62,329 nucleotides of DNA from Selenomonas sp. (GTDB lineage: Bacteria > Bacillota > Negativicutes > Selenomonadales > Selenomonadaceae): NCBI GenBank assembly GCA_022482925.1, contig JAKVOG010000015.1, positions 1-62,329 of the forward strand, read 5' to 3'. The notes beneath the pieces were generated by a model. That model saw only the letters and a program-made list of their open reading frames with translations, made no database searches and was not told the origin of the DNA. This document shows, piece after piece, positions 47,014-57,127 of the stretch (positions are counted from its first letter, which is position 1; each line of letters opens with the position of its first letter). The translations under genes and the position numbers were made by a program.

Positions 47014-50000
47014 TGGCGGTGCAGATTTCTTCGTTTCAGCAGATCGAGCCGAAAATCTATGCGTATACTACGCCGGGCGTTGCCTATCATGATGGCTGGA
47101 CGAAGGTTGGTTATACGGAGAAGCAGAGCGTGACGCAGCGGATTCGGCAGCAGACTCATACGGCGAATATCCACTGGAACCTGGCGTGGCAGGATTTTGC
47201 CCGGTTCAAGGATTCGGGTGAATATTTCACTGACCATGATTTCCATAGCTATCTGGAAGAGCAGCAGATCCCGAGGGAAGCGGGGACGGAATGGTTCCAG
47301 GCGGATGGGGAGAGACTGCAGCAATACTTCAACGCGTTTGCAAACCGGAAACTGATGCGGGCCGACCAGCATACGGACTATACACTGCGGGCAGAGCAGC
47401 AGGAAGCGGTCCGCATGACGAAGGCGTATTTCGAGCAGGGCGGCACGGAATTCCTGTGGAATGCGAAGCCCCGGTTCGGCAAGACGCTCAGTGCCTATGA
47501 TCTCGTGCGGCAGATGGGCTTCACGAAGGTGCTGATCGTGACGAACCGGCCGAGCATCGCCAATTCCTGGGCGGATGATTTCCATAAGTTCATCGGGTGG
47601 CGTGAGGAGCTGGCCTTCGTGTCGGAGACGGATGCACTCACGGGCAAGCCGGGCGTCATGAGCCGGGCAGAGTACAGCAAGCTCCTGGATACGATAGATG
47701 ATGATCGTTTGCCGGGCATGGTGGCGTTTGAATCCCTGCAGGGGCTGAAAGGCTCGGTTTATTTCGGTGGGGAGTACACGAAGCTGGATTGGATGGCAAA
47801 GGAGTATACAGATGGTGATGGGAAGAAGAAGCATGGCGTGGAATTCGATCTCCTGATTGTCGATGAGGCGCAGGAAGGCATCGATACCATGCGTACCGAG
47901 CGGGCCTTTCAGAATATCAGCCGCAAGCATACGCTCTATCTTTCGGGGACACCGTTCAAGGCATTGGCGAGTGAGCAGTTCGCGAAGGAACAGATCTTCA
48001 ACTGGTCTTATGCTGATGAGCAGGAGGCCAAGGCAGGCTGGGACAAGGATGCCTACAATCCCTATGAGCAGCTGCCCCGGCTGGCGATGTATACCTATCA
48101 GCTGTCGAACATGATCTGCGAGCAGGTCCAGCAGGGACTGGACCTTTCCGATGAGGACGAGACGGTGGACTATGCATTCGACCTGAACGAATTCTTTGCG
48201 GTCAATGAGACGGGTGCATTTCTCCATAAGGCGGAAATCGTCAAGTTCCTTCATGCGTTGTCGACGAATGAGAAGTATCCCTACTCGACACCGGAACTGC
48301 GGGCGGAACTGCCACATACGTTGTGGCTTCTGAACCGGGTGGCGAGTGCTAAGGCATTGAAGCGGCTGCTGGAGGCAGATCCGGTATTCGCGGAGTATGA
48401 GATCATCATGGCGGCCGGGGATGGCCGGGATGATGATGAGAGTGCGGCCGGGAAAGCGTTCGATCGGGTGAAGGAAGCCATCGCGACGCATGAAAAGACG
48501 ATTACCCTGAGCGTGGGTCAGCTCACGGTGGGAGTTACAATTCCTGAGTGGAGCGGCGTGCTCATGCTGTGCAATCTGCAGAGTCCGTCCTCCTATATGC
48601 AGGCCGCATTCCGGGCGCAAAATCCCTGCACCATGACGAAGGAGGGGCATCGTTTCCGTAAGGAGACGGCCTATGTGTTTGATTTCGACCCGGCCCGGAC
48701 GTTGATCATCTTCGATGAGTTTGCCAATAATCTTTCACCGGATACGGCGGGCAGCCGGGGAACGGGCGATGAACGGAAAGAGAACATCCGACGGCTGCTG
48801 AATTTCTTCCCGGTGCTGGGCGAAGATGAGCAGGGGCGCATGGTGGAGCTTGATGCGGCACAGGTACTGTCTATTCCTCGGCGGCTCAAAAGCCAGGAGG
48901 TCGTGCGGCATGGCTTCATGTCGAACTTCCTGTTCCAGAATATTGGTACGGTATTTGGCGCGCCAGCGGTCGTGCAGGAAATTGTTGGCAAGCTGACTCC
49001 GGCCCACGAAGACCCGAAAAAGCGTGATAAGGAGGATTTGTCGCATATTGCTGATGTATCGGTTGATGAGCATGGTGAGGTTGATATTCCCCAGAAAATC
49101 GTGATCGGCAAGTCACAGAAGATATTCGGCGATAAGCTGTATGAAAGATTGACGGATGAGATTGTGCCAAAGGCAGCGCAGGTTGCGGAGAGCGTCAATG
49201 GAGCGGATATGAAGCAGTCGGTGCAGAAACTGGCTGATGCCGTAAAAGAGGGCATCAAGCAGCAGGTAGTCGCTCCGGTCGTTGATGCTTATGATGTGAA
49301 GAAGACGGTGCAGAATCGGTTGGAGAAGCAGGTGGAACAGGAAATCGACCAGCGGTTCAATCAGCTGCATGGAGATTATCAGCAGAAAGCTAAGGTGGCC
49401 AGGGCCGAGTTGGAACGGAAGCAGCAAGAGTCGGTGACGGAAGCGGACAAACAGGCAGCGGCAAAAGCCTACACGGCCAGCATGAATGAAGCCATGCAGA
49501 CCTTTACCGAGGAGGCACAGTCGGCTGTGCAGGAAATTGTGCAGGCTAAACCAACCGAACTGGTAGAGCAGGTGGAGCGCCAGAAAGCTGAGGATAACAA
49601 GAAATCCGTTGAGGATTCGATCCGGGCGCATCTGCGCGGCTTTTCCCGGACTATCCCCAGCTTCATCATGGCATATGGGGACGGGCACTTGACGCTGCAG
49701 GATTTCGATGACTATACGGAAGTTGATGTATTTGAAGAGGTGACCGGCATCACTGAGGATGAGTTCCGTTTTCTGCGTGATGGGGGAGACTATACCGACC
49801 CGGAGACTGGGGAAACGAAGCATTTTGCAGGGCATCTATTCGATGAGACCGTATTCAATGATGCCATCGAGGAGTTCTGGAACAAGAAGCTGGAGCTGGC
49901 GGATTATTTCAATGAAGCGCAGACGGAAGATATCTTCGACTATATCCCCCCGCAGAAGACGAACCAGATCTTCACACCGCGCTGGGTGGTGAAGAAGATG

Positions 50001-50351
50001 GTCGATGAGCTGGAACAGAATAATCCCGGCTGTTTCGATGATCCGACGAAGACCTTTGCCGACCTGTATATGAAATCCGGGCTGTATATCACCGAGATCG
50101 TGAAGCGGCTGTTCCGGTCGGAGAAGATGAAGGAGCAGTTCCCCGATGATGGGGCACGGCTCCGGCATATCCTGTCTCATCAGGTATATGGCATGGCACC
50201 TACGCGTATCATCTATCTGATCGCGACGAACTATATCCTGGGCTTCGATGAGACGCTGAAAGCAGAGACGATGAATTTCGTACAGGCCGATGCTGCCGAA
50301 GCTGCCAAAGAGGGGCGGCTGGCGGAACTGGTCACGAAGCATTTCGGATGA
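47013..50351 (+). CDS. GIY-YIG/helicase restriction protein with partial methylase domain
   Basis: A 1,112-residue protein. Residues 1-100 resemble the T5orf172/GIY-YIG nuclease fold (KIYAYTTPG...KVGYT...RI). Next comes an SF2 helicase: WNAKPRFGKTLSAYDL (Walker A), VDEAQEG (DEAQ box), YLSGTPFKAL and SSYMQAAFRAQNP. A coiled-coil region (about 700-870) follows. The C-terminus, NQIFTPRWVVKKMVDEL then FADLYMKSGLYITEIVKRL, is the start of an adenine methylase domain but ends before any NPPY motif. It overlaps the methylase gene by one base. I infer a restriction or defence complex in which the upstream protein supplies the complete methylase. Confidence 0.85.
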   Translation: MAVQISSFQQIEPKIYAYTTPGVAYHDGWTKVGYTEKQSVTQRIRQQTHTANIHWNLAWQDFARFKDSGEYFTDHDFHSYLEEQQIPREAGTEWFQADGERLQQYFNAFANRKLMRADQHTDYTLRAEQQEAVRMTKAYFEQGGTEFLWNAKPRFGKTLSAYDLVRQMGFTKVLIVTNRPSIANSWADDFHKFIGWREELAFVSETDALTGKPGVMSRAEYSKLLDTIDDDRLPGMVAFESLQGLKGSVYFGGEYTKLDWMAKEYTDGDGKKKHGVEFDLLIVDEAQEGIDTMRTERAFQNISRKHTLYLSGTPFKALASEQFAKEQIFNWSYADEQEAKAGWDKDAYNPYEQLPRLAMYTYQLSNMICEQVQQGLDLSDEDETVDYAFDLNEFFAVNETGAFLHKAEIVKFLHALSTNEKYPYSTPELRAELPHTLWLLNRVASAKALKRLLEADPVFAEYEIIMAAGDGRDDDESAAGKAFDRVKEAIATHEKTITLSVGQLTVGVTIPEWSGVLMLCNLQSPSSYMQAAFRAQNPCTMTKEGHRFRKETAYVFDFDPARTLIIFDEFANNLSPDTAGSRGTGDERKENIRRLLNFFPVLGEDEQGRMVELDAAQVLSIPRRLKSQEVVRHGFMSNFLFQNIGTVFGAPAVVQEIVGKLTPAHEDPKKRDKEDLSHIADVSVDEHGEVDIPQKIVIGKSQKIFGDKLYERLTDEIVPKAAQVAESVNGADMKQSVQKLADAVKEGIKQQVVAPVVDAYDVKKTVQNRLEKQVEQEIDQRFNQLHGDYQQKAKVARAELERKQQESVTEADKQAAAKAYTASMNEAMQTFTEEAQSAVQEIVQAKPTELVEQVERQKAEDNKKSVEDSIRAHLRGFSRTIPSFIMAYGDGHLTLQDFDDYTEVDVFEEVTGITEDEFRFLRDGGDYTDPETGETKHFAGHLFDETVFNDAIEEFWNKKLELADYFNEAQTEDIFDYIPPQKTNQIFTPRWVVKKMVDELEQNNPGCFDDPTKTFADLYMKSGLYITEIVKRLFRSEKMKEQFPDDGARLRHILSHQVYGMAPTRIIYLIATNYILGFDETLKAETMNFVQADAAEAAKEGRLAELVTKHFG

Positions 50352-50360
50352 ATCGTATCA

Positions 50361-50398
50361 GAAAAAGCCCGGGGGAGGTGACTGCCCCGGGCTTTTTC
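50361..50398. terminator. Terminator between the R-M island and the RpiR gene
   Basis: A perfect 14-bp stem (GAAAAAGCCCGGGG and its complement) with T and A runs on either side serves both convergent genes. Confidence 0.95.
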
Positions 50399-50432
50399 GC
50401 TTACAATCTATGATGAGCGTCAAGCAGGATGT

Positions 50433-51239
50433 TCAGAAGAACCGGTCTTTGCGATAGGCGGCCTCTTTGCGGGCCGCCTTTTCGTGTTCCTGCTGCTGCT
50501 GCATGGTCAGGTAGTCGACGATGATGCGGCTGATGACGTAGAGCGGAAGCCTTGAGGTGGCATCGACGCTCTTGATCGAGACGTGCTGGTGTTTGTAGCC
50601 GAAGACCGCAACCTGGGCAATCCGGGCCAAAGGCGTGTCCTGGCTGCCACAGGTTACAGTAATGATCCGGGCACCGAGCGAGGCGGCATTCTCTGCGGCC
50701 CGCAGGAGTTCCGGTGTCTTGCCGGATAAGGTGAAGATAATCACGAGTTCATGCTTCTTCACATGGCTGGTGATCTCCTGCATGATGGACGGGTCGGAGT
50801 TCGAGAAGACGTTGATCCCCAGGATCTGCAGCTTCAGTGCGAATTCCTGAGCGACATGCTCGGTCAGACCGCGGGATAGAAGGTAAATGCGGTTGGCCTC
50901 GCGGATTTCCCGTACGACCGACAGGACGGTATCGATGCTCAGGTGATCGATGGTATTCGATACTTCCATCAGGGACTTATTGAAGACTTCGTTGACTTCA
51001 ATATTGTCCTGCTGGGTCTCGGCTTGCTGGGTCAGCAGATAGCGCAGCTCGGCAAAGCCGGATATCCCACATTTCTTGATCGTGCGTGAGACAGTGGCCG
51101 GTGAAGAGTAGGTGGCCTCTGCCACGTCGCTGATGGACATGGAGGAGATCTTGTCGGTATTCATATTGATGAAATTAATGACCTTTTTCTCTGTATCGGT
51201 CAGGTGCTCATGGAAGTCATGATCGATCTTTATCAGCAT
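50433..51239 (-). CDS. RpiR-family regulator of lactose/galactan genes
   Basis: A 268-residue regulator with an N-terminal RpiR helix-turn-helix (1-75; SISDVAEATYSSPATVSRTIKKCG) and a C-terminal SIS sugar-phosphate domain (about 110-245; IFTLSGKTPELLRAAENAASLGARIITVT). It is divergent from lacA; between them lies one of three shared operators. The SIS domain suggests that it senses a pathway sugar phosphate such as galactose-6-phosphate or tagatose-6-phosphate (inference). Operator placement in front of weak -35 regions suits an activator. Confidence 0.9.
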   Translation of the reverse strand: MLIKIDHDFHEHLTDTEKKVINFINMNTDKISSMSISDVAEATYSSPATVSRTIKKCGISGFAELRYLLTQQAETQQDNIEVNEVFNKSLMEVSNTIDHLSIDTVLSVVREIREANRIYLLSRGLTEHVAQEFALKLQILGINVFSNSDPSIMQEITSHVKKHELVIIFTLSGKTPELLRAAENAASLGARIITVTCGSQDTPLARIAQVAVFGYKHQHVSIKSVDATSRLPLYVISRIIVDYLTMQQQQEHEKAARKEAAYRKDRFF

Positions 51240-51344
51240 AGAGAGATTCCCCCTTGAGTGTGGATGCGTTTGTCAGACAGGATCTGTTAGGACTATTATA
51301 CCATTGTTTGGGGCAGATGGTTTCGTAAACTGAGAAAAAGCTGG

Positions 51345-51396
51345 TGAAAACGTTTTCAAATCATGAAAACAAAATAGGCCCGTGTCTGACTATAAT
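51345..51396 (+). promoter_or_regulatory. Operator and promoter of the lacAB operon
   Basis: TGAAAACGTTTTCA (51345-51358), third half-site TGAAAAC (51364-51370) and -10 box TATAAT (51391-51396). The distance from palindrome end to -10 start is 33, as at the two related promoters. The palindrome also resembles a cre site. Confidence 0.8.
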
Positions 51397-51460
51397 AAAA
51401 ACATAAACCAAAACTTCTTAGAATGTTTACAGGAATATAAATAGAAGGAGACTGACGAAG

Positions 51461-51880
51461 ATGAAAGTTGCAATCGCAGCCAACGGTGTTGGCGAAAAGC
51501 TGAAAAATGTAGTAAAGGCCTATCTGGCAGAAAAGGGCTATGAAATGGTGGATCTGTCGGATGACGATATCTTTACGGCAACCATGAATGTGGTCAACGC
51601 CATCAAGAAGGATGGCATCACGCGCGGGATCGTCGTAGATGATTATGGTGTAGCACCGTTCATGATCGCATCCAAGAATCATGGTATCGTCTGCGCCCCG
51701 ACTTATGAGGACTACACGTCATCGATGACCCGTCATCATAACAGCACGCAGATCATCGCCCTGGGCGCGAACATCACGGCTGAGGTGCTGTCCTGCCAGC
51801 TGGCTGAGAACTTCGTCAAGACGGAATATGACGGTGGCCGTCATCAGATCCGTATTGATATGCTGAATCGCGAACTTTAA
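51461..51880 (+). CDS. lacA: Galactose-6-phosphate isomerase subunit A
   Basis: LacA forms with LacB the isomerase converting galactose-6-phosphate to tagatose-6-phosphate. The 139-residue protein has the RpiB fold (start [32 protein letters not shown]) and the short length of LacA. The usual RpiB active-site cysteine region is replaced by [21 protein letters not shown], as in LacA proteins. GAAGGAGA precedes the ATG. It is the first gene of lacA-lacB-lacF-lacG. Confidence 0.92.
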   Translation: MKVAIAANGVGEKLKNVVKAYLAEKGYEMVDLSDDDIFTATMNVVNAIKKDGITRGIVVDDYGVAPFMIASKNHGIVCAPTYEDYTSSMTRHHNSTQIIALGANITAEVLSCQLAENFVKTEYDGGRHQIRIDMLNREL

Positions 51881-51912
51881 TCCGTAAAAAGACTGACTGG
51901 AGGAAGAATACC

Positions 51913-52428
51913 ATGAAAATTGCAATTGGTTGTGACCATATCGTCACTGATGTAAAAATAAAAGCAGCGGAATTCCTGAAGAAGCAGGGCCATGAGGTTA
52001 TTGATGTCGGCACTTACGATTTCATCCGTACGCATTACCCAATCTATGGCCGTAAGGTCGGCAAGATGGTCGCTACGGGCCAGGCGGACCTCGGCGTCTG
52101 CATCTGCGGTACGGGTATCGGCATCAACAATGGTGCACAGAAGGTTAAGGGTGTCCGCGCAGCCTGTGTCACGGATGTCCAGACGGCAGTAGCTGCTAAG
52201 GAGAATCTCAATGCCAACGTCATCGGTTGTGGTGGACGTGTCATCGGTATCGGATCCATCGAGTTCATGCTGGAGGCATTCCTCAAGGCTGAGTACAAGC
52301 CGACTCCGGAAAAGGATGCACTGATTAAGCGGATTGATGAGATGATTCCGGACAATGACTGCATTGAGAATGATCATCTGTTTGATGAGTACCTCAAGAA
52401 ATGGGATGAAGGATTCTATCACGATTGA
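51913..52428 (+). CDS. lacB: Galactose-6-phosphate isomerase subunit B
   Basis: The 171-residue catalytic partner of LacA, also of the RpiB fold. [21 protein letters not shown] opens the protein, and [28 protein letters not shown] holds the cysteine and anion-binding turn of the active site. The length and the C-terminal extension match LacB. GGAGGAAG precedes the ATG, 32 bases after the lacA stop. Confidence 0.94.
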   Translation: MKIAIGCDHIVTDVKIKAAEFLKKQGHEVIDVGTYDFIRTHYPIYGRKVGKMVATGQADLGVCICGTGIGINNGAQKVKGVRAACVTDVQTAVAAKENLNANVIGCGGRVIGIGSIEFMLEAFLKAEYKPTPEKDALIKRIDEMIPDNDCIENDHLFDEYLKKWDEGFYHD

Positions 52429-52458
52429 TTTTGACCGGATATGCATGAGATCGACGAA

Positions 52459-52487
52459 TTGATATTGCTTTCTGTAAGTGTTATACT
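52459..52487 (+). promoter_or_regulatory. Internal promoter before lacF
   Basis: TTGATA, 17 nt and TATACT lie in the 104-base gap between lacB and lacF. It could allow separate expression of lacF-lacG. Confidence 0.5.
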
Positions 52488-52532
52488 ATAAACGAAGATA
52501 ACAATAGAAAACAATAAAGAGGAGAATATAAA

Positions 52533-52850
52533 ATGGCAATGACAAAAGATGATATGGCAATGATCGCGATGGAAATCGTGGCCTATTCCGGCGATGCCCG
52601 CACGAAGTTCCTGGACGCCATGGATGCAATCGGGGCAAAAGATTTCGCCAAGGCTGAAGCACTGATCAAGGAAGGCGACGACCTGATCCTGAATGCACAT
52701 AATCAGCAGACGGAGCTCATCACGAAGGAAGCCGCTGGTGAGGATATTGAGATCGGATTCCTGACTGTGCATGCACAGGATCATCTGATGACAGCGATGC
52801 TGCTCAGCGATATGGATAAACGCTTCCTGAAGATGTTCAAGGAGAAATAA
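52533..52850 (+). CDS. lacF: PTS lactose/cellobiose-type EIIA
   Basis: A 105-residue soluble phosphotransferase subunit passing phosphate from HPr to EIIB. The trimeric helical-bundle signature is visible; the phosphorylated histidine is His80 in LTVHAQDHLMT. Lactose-type EIIA proteins also serve cellobiose and chitobiose systems, but the LacAB/LacG context points to beta-galactosides. GAGGAGA precedes the start and lacG follows after ten bases. Confidence 0.94.
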   Translation: MAMTKDDMAMIAMEIVAYSGDARTKFLDAMDAIGAKDFAKAEALIKEGDDLILNAHNQQTELITKEAAGEDIEIGFLTVHAQDHLMTAMLLSDMDKRFLKMFKEK

Positions 52851-52860
52851 GGAGGCCATC

Positions 52861-54291
52861 ATGGGTAAGAAATTCCCGAAAAACTTTATTTTCGGCGGAG
52901 CAACCGCTGCTTATCAGGTCGAGGGCGCGACCAGGGAAGATGGCCGTGGCCCCTGTGTATGGGATGATTATATGAACCGTCCGGGCAGCCGCTTCAATGC
53001 GGATCCGGCCAGCGATTTCTATCATCAGTATAAGAAGGACCTGGAGCTTTCTGAGAAGTTCGGGGTTAATGGCATTCGCATTTCCATTTCCTGGACGCGT
53101 ATCCTGCCATCTGGCGAGGGCAAGGTCAATCAGGCCGGTATCGACTATTACAACAATCTGATTGACGAATGCATCAAGCGTGGGGTTGAGCCGTTTGTTA
53201 CGCTGCATCATTTTGATACGCCGTTGCCCTATTTCAACAATGGGCATTGGCTGAACCGCGATCTTATTGATAAGTTCGTGGCATATGCGAAGGTCTGCTT
53301 CGAGGCTTTCGGTGACCGTGTGACGAAGTGGGCGACGTTCAATGAGCCATGGTCTATTGCGCAGAATGGCTATATTGCTGGGAATTTCCCACCGAATGAG
53401 ACCTTCCAGATTGCCAAGGCCATCCAGATCGAGCATAATCTCATGGTGGCACATGCCCGGGCATTGAATCTCTATAAGAGTATGGGGCTGTCTGGCGAGA
53501 TTGGCATTGTTCATACCCTGGAGGGCAAAGTGGCGATATCCGATAAACCGGAAGATCAGCATGCCCGTGACCTGGATGATGCGATATCCAACCGTTTTAT
53601 GCTGGATGCCTGCTTCCTGGGGCATTATTCCGATGAGACGATGGCGCTGATCCAGGAGATCCTGGAGAAGAATCATGGCACGCTCGTAACTGAGCCATCG
53701 GATTTTGAGGACTTCCGTCAGGCAGCTGATCGGATCGATATGCTGGGAATGAATTATTATTCCAGTCATTTCCTGCAGGCCTGGGATGGTGAGAGCAAGG
53801 TATTCAACAACAGTACCGGCGAAAAAGGCACCAGCGTGTTCGCATTGCAGGGCATTGGAGCACGTGTCTCGAACCCGGAGGTCCCGACTACGGACTGGGA
53901 TTGGCCAATCTATCCGCAGGGAATGCACGATCAGCTGGTACGTATCGCGCATGATTATCCAAACTATAAGAAGATATTCATCTCTGAGAACGGCATGGGC
54001 TACAAGGATGACTTCGTGGATGGCAAGATCGATGATACGCCGCGCATCGAGTATGTGGCGCAGCATCTGTCCGCAATCCTGCAGGCAGTCGACGAGGGTG
54101 TCAATGTCGAGGGCTATTACATCTGGAGCCTCATGGATGTCCTGTCCTGGAGCAATGGCTATAACAAGCGTTATGGTCTGTTCTATGTAGATTACCGGAA
54201 TCAGCAGCGCTACCCGAAAAAGAGTGCCTATTGGTACAAATTGATGGCTGAACGTGGTGAACTCGTATCGGTCAGTGATGTAGAATATTGA
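52861..54291 (+). CDS. lacG: 6-phospho-beta-galactosidase
   Basis: A 476-residue GH1 enzyme hydrolysing PTS-imported phosphorylated beta-galactosides to galactose-6-phosphate and the aglycone sugar. The acid/base Glu162 (TFNEP), nucleophile Glu376 (SENG) and phosphate loop SWSNGYNKRYG (Ser429, Lys436, Tyr438) are present. Trp430 after the loop serine is typical of phospho-galactosidases; phospho-glucosidases usually have Ala or Ser. AAGGAGG precedes the ATG. The paralogue at 40542 is closely similar but has lost the NE pair. Confidence 0.9.
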   Translation: MGKKFPKNFIFGGATAAYQVEGATREDGRGPCVWDDYMNRPGSRFNADPASDFYHQYKKDLELSEKFGVNGIRISISWTRILPSGEGKVNQAGIDYYNNLIDECIKRGVEPFVTLHHFDTPLPYFNNGHWLNRDLIDKFVAYAKVCFEAFGDRVTKWATFNEPWSIAQNGYIAGNFPPNETFQIAKAIQIEHNLMVAHARALNLYKSMGLSGEIGIVHTLEGKVAISDKPEDQHARDLDDAISNRFMLDACFLGHYSDETMALIQEILEKNHGTLVTEPSDFEDFRQAADRIDMLGMNYYSSHFLQAWDGESKVFNNSTGEKGTSVFALQGIGARVSNPEVPTTDWDWPIYPQGMHDQLVRIAHDYPNYKKIFISENGMGYKDDFVDGKIDDTPRIEYVAQHLSAILQAVDEGVNVEGYYIWSLMDVLSWSNGYNKRYGLFYVDYRNQQRYPKKSAYWYKLMAERGELVSVSDVEY

Positions 54292-54296
54292 GTAGG

Positions 54297-54331
54297 GAGC
54301 CTTCATCGGTAGTGATGAGGGCTTCTTTTAT
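54297..54331 (+). terminator. Terminator of the lacABFG operon
   Basis: AGCCTTCATC pairs imperfectly with GATGAGGGCT, followed by TCTTTT. Confidence 0.75.
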
Positions 54332-54442
54332 TGGTATCTTCTAATCATATTCTAATAATTGAATAGTATACTTCAATCATAGGGTATTTATGCCTATTTC
54401 GGAATTATATATGCAATAGCAAGAGGAATGAGAGGACTTTAG

Positions 54443-55246
54443 ATGAACAAATATCTAGCGCTGGTTGTAGCAGCCTCGTTGAGCTTCCCCGGTTTTGCAC
54501 AGGCCAGTGAAGCGGATACTGTGGCGTATCAGACGGCCAGCAACAGGGTGCAGGCAGAGGAACATGCGCCTGTGCAAAAAACCGCTAAATCGAACGATGC
54601 AGGGAATGAGATCATGTACAAGGTCGTCGAAGGTGGCGACTTCAAGGTAGCAGAGCTTCGTCCGGATCATTTGATTGATATGTATCGCCTGGCAAAATAT
54701 GACACCATCAAGGTTATGGCTATGGGGTTTCCAAATGGGTTCGGCGTAGACACGTTGCAGGTTGGTCCGGATGGTTTTGTGCAGCTGCCTTATGTAGGCA
54801 ATGTTAAGCTGGCTGGCTGTACACTGGATGAAGCTGGTGCCATAATCCGGGATGCGCTGTCGCCGTACTTGAAGATTCCGCAGTTGTCTGTTTATATGGC
54901 GGGCTATGGCGCACGCAAGGTTTATGTAATGGGGGAAGTTGCATCACCGGGCATCAAGGATATGGGTATTGACAATATGAATGTTTATGCAGCAGTTGGT
55001 GCTGCTGGCGGCATCACAAAGCATGGACGTGAACGCAGAGTACAGGTCCTGCGTACAGTCGGAACCACGATGTATTATCAGACTGTTGATCTTGGTCACT
55101 ACATCAAGAACCATGATTTGACGCAAAATCTGGCTTTAGAAGATGGGGACATCGTTTATGTGCCGAAGTCTAATAAGGTTATCTTCGGCGAGGATGTTAT
55201 GCCGTATATCAGTATGTACGGATTGTGGAGGAGCCTTACGAATTAA
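54443..55246 (+). CDS. Wza-type polysaccharide export protein
   Basis: A 267-residue envelope protein with a signal peptide (1-21, cleavage after AQA). A Poly_export domain (about 68-140, YDTIKVMAMG...QVGPDGFVQLPYVGNVKLAG) and an SLBB domain (about 150-215, KVYVMGEVASPGI...VYAAVGAAGGIT) are visible. Such proteins form periplasmic or outer membrane channels for exopolysaccharide or capsule; no lipobox is evident and no other capsule genes are nearby, so its partner system lies elsewhere. It is a single-gene unit. Confidence 0.85.
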   Translation: MNKYLALVVAASLSFPGFAQASEADTVAYQTASNRVQAEEHAPVQKTAKSNDAGNEIMYKVVEGGDFKVAELRPDHLIDMYRLAKYDTIKVMAMGFPNGFGVDTLQVGPDGFVQLPYVGNVKLAGCTLDEAGAIIRDALSPYLKIPQLSVYMAGYGARKVYVMGEVASPGIKDMGIDNMNVYAAVGAAGGITKHGRERRVQVLRTVGTTMYYQTVDLGHYIKNHDLTQNLALEDGDIVYVPKSNKVIFGEDVMPYISMYGLWRSLTN

Positions 55247-55256
55247 TGAAGGTCAA

Positions 55257-55308
55257 AGGTGGTGCTTTCGTTACAGTGAGAACTGTGGCGGCGGCACCAT
55301 TTTTTTAT
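55257..55308 (+). terminator. Terminator after the export gene
   Basis: TGGTGC pairs with GCACCA around an inner ACAGT/ACTGT stem, followed by seven T. Confidence 0.8.
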
Positions 55309-55414
55309 GAATCCAGCAAGAAGAAAAAACTGGTCAAAAAGATGAGTAATTATTATAATAGAACAGGTATTTAATAGAAAAATTAATTTAAGCATGTCCA
55401 AAAGGAGAATTGCA

Positions 55415-57116
55415 GTGGAAAATCTTACCATTCGTAAGAAGCTTTTCCTCGTCTTTGGAGTACTGATTGCCATCTTCATGGCAAATGGTATCTATACGGG
55501 GTATAGCCTCAACAGTATCAATGACGGTGCGCTGCGCATCGCGACGCAGCATCTCCAGGGAGTGCTGGCAGCTGCTGACAGCAGCCGTGCACTCTCGGAC
55601 TATCGTCAAGGGGAATATGCGATTGTGACAGCTTCAACGCTGCCAAATCGTATTCATGCCGCGCAGGAGGTAAAGAAACTGGGGGATCAGCTGGATATTG
55701 CCTTCGATGAGATCGAGCCGGGGCCTGACAGGGGATACGGCTCAGGAATTCCAGGAAATGCGTGCAACCTGGGACGCGTATAAAAAGAATACCAGCAAGC
55801 TGACTGAACTGGCGAAGAACAATAAAAATGCAGAGGCGACAAAACTGCTGGAGCAGAGCAACTCAGGACTATGCGTCGATGACATCGAAGCTCAGCCACG
55901 TAGTCGATAACCGTAAGGATTTCATCCAGCAGGAGAATATATCGGCTGCCAGCAAATATCAGACCACGAAATGGACGCTTATTGTCTGCATCCTGCTGGT
56001 GGTCCTGCTGTCGGTCATGATGGCCATGAAGTTGTCACAGTCCATCATGAACTCGATCCGTTATCTCATGAATGTTTCGCAGGAAGTAGCTGCCGGTAAT
56101 CTGACGGTTGAAGCCCGGTCGGCGGCCACCGATGAATTCGGTGTGCTGACCAATACCTATGGAACGACCATTCAGCATCTGCGCAAGCTTATTCAGCATA
56201 TACAGGAAACGGCCAATCAGGTGGCGGCATTTTCTGGTCAGCTGACGGAAAATGCCAGCCAGTCGGCCCTGGCTACGCAGCAGGTGGCAGAATCCATCAG
56301 CAACGTGGCTGGCAATACCAGCCAGCAGGGGGACGCTGTCAGCAATTCAACCGAGAATCTGCAGAAAATGACACAAAACCTGCAGGGATTCGAGGAAAAA
56401 GCATCGGCATCGGCTGAGGCCGCTCGCAGTGTGGAGAGTATTGCCAGTGATGGTAAGGCATCGATTGCTGGTGCTGTCGGTCAGATGGCGGAGATTGCGG
56501 GTTCAGTAACTGCTTCGGCAGAGGTTATCCGTCAACTGTCGGCCCGTTCGACAGAAATCGGACAGATCAGCGTCACGATCTCAAGTATTGCCGAGCAGAC
56601 GAATCTTTTGGCACTTAATGCGGCAATCGAGGCAGCTCGTGCGGGCGAGGCCGGACGAGGCTTTTCTGTGGTGGCTGATGAAGTGCGCAAGCTGGCAGAA
56701 GCGTCCAGTGAAGCAGCAGCTCAGATCAGTACGCTTATCCAGACGATTCAGGCGGACACAGGATGCCGCTGTGGAGCGAATGGAAAAAGGGACGCAGGAT
56801 GTGGAGAATGGCCGTAAAGTCGTGACTGAGGCAGGCAATGCCTTTGAGACGATCAGTGCAGCTATTGTCGATCTGAATGCGCATGCTGCGGCAATCCTGG
56901 CCGATGCACAGGAATCAACGGCCAAGGCCAGTGCTTTGGCGGAGGCCATGCAGGGTATCGACCAGTCGGCCAAAGATGTTTCGGCGGAAACGGAATCCTG
57001 TATCGGCAGCAACTGAGGAACAGTCTGCATCGATGGATGAAGTAGCCAATGCCAGCCGTCAGCTGGCAGGGCTGGCCCAGGAACTTACCGATTCTACTAA
57101 GAAGTTCAGGATCTAA
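55415..57116 (+). CDS. Methyl-accepting chemotaxis protein, four-helix-bundle sensor (frameshifted)
   Basis: A chemoreceptor of about 565 residues. One N-terminal helix ([21 protein letters not shown]), a periplasmic four-helix-bundle sensor (about 35-190), a second helix ([19 protein letters not shown]), HAMP, and the signalling hairpin [35 protein letters not shown]. At least four single-base shifts occur (about 55722, 55850, 56762 and 57000). The start is GTG 55415, with AAAGGAGAA six bases upstream. The next gene, 11 bases on, is a sugar-binding lipoprotein, so this receptor probably reads its sugar-loaded form, as Trg reads MglB. TGGTCA/TATAAT at 55331-55359 is the likely promoter. Confidence 0.9.
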
Positions 57117-57127
57117 GGAGCAGCGCG

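Noticed and set aside
51345..51358. Simple cre (CcpA) site
   Set aside because: The sequence fits cre, but the extra half-site and identical 33-nt spacing at three pathway promoters favour a dedicated regulator. Not excluded.
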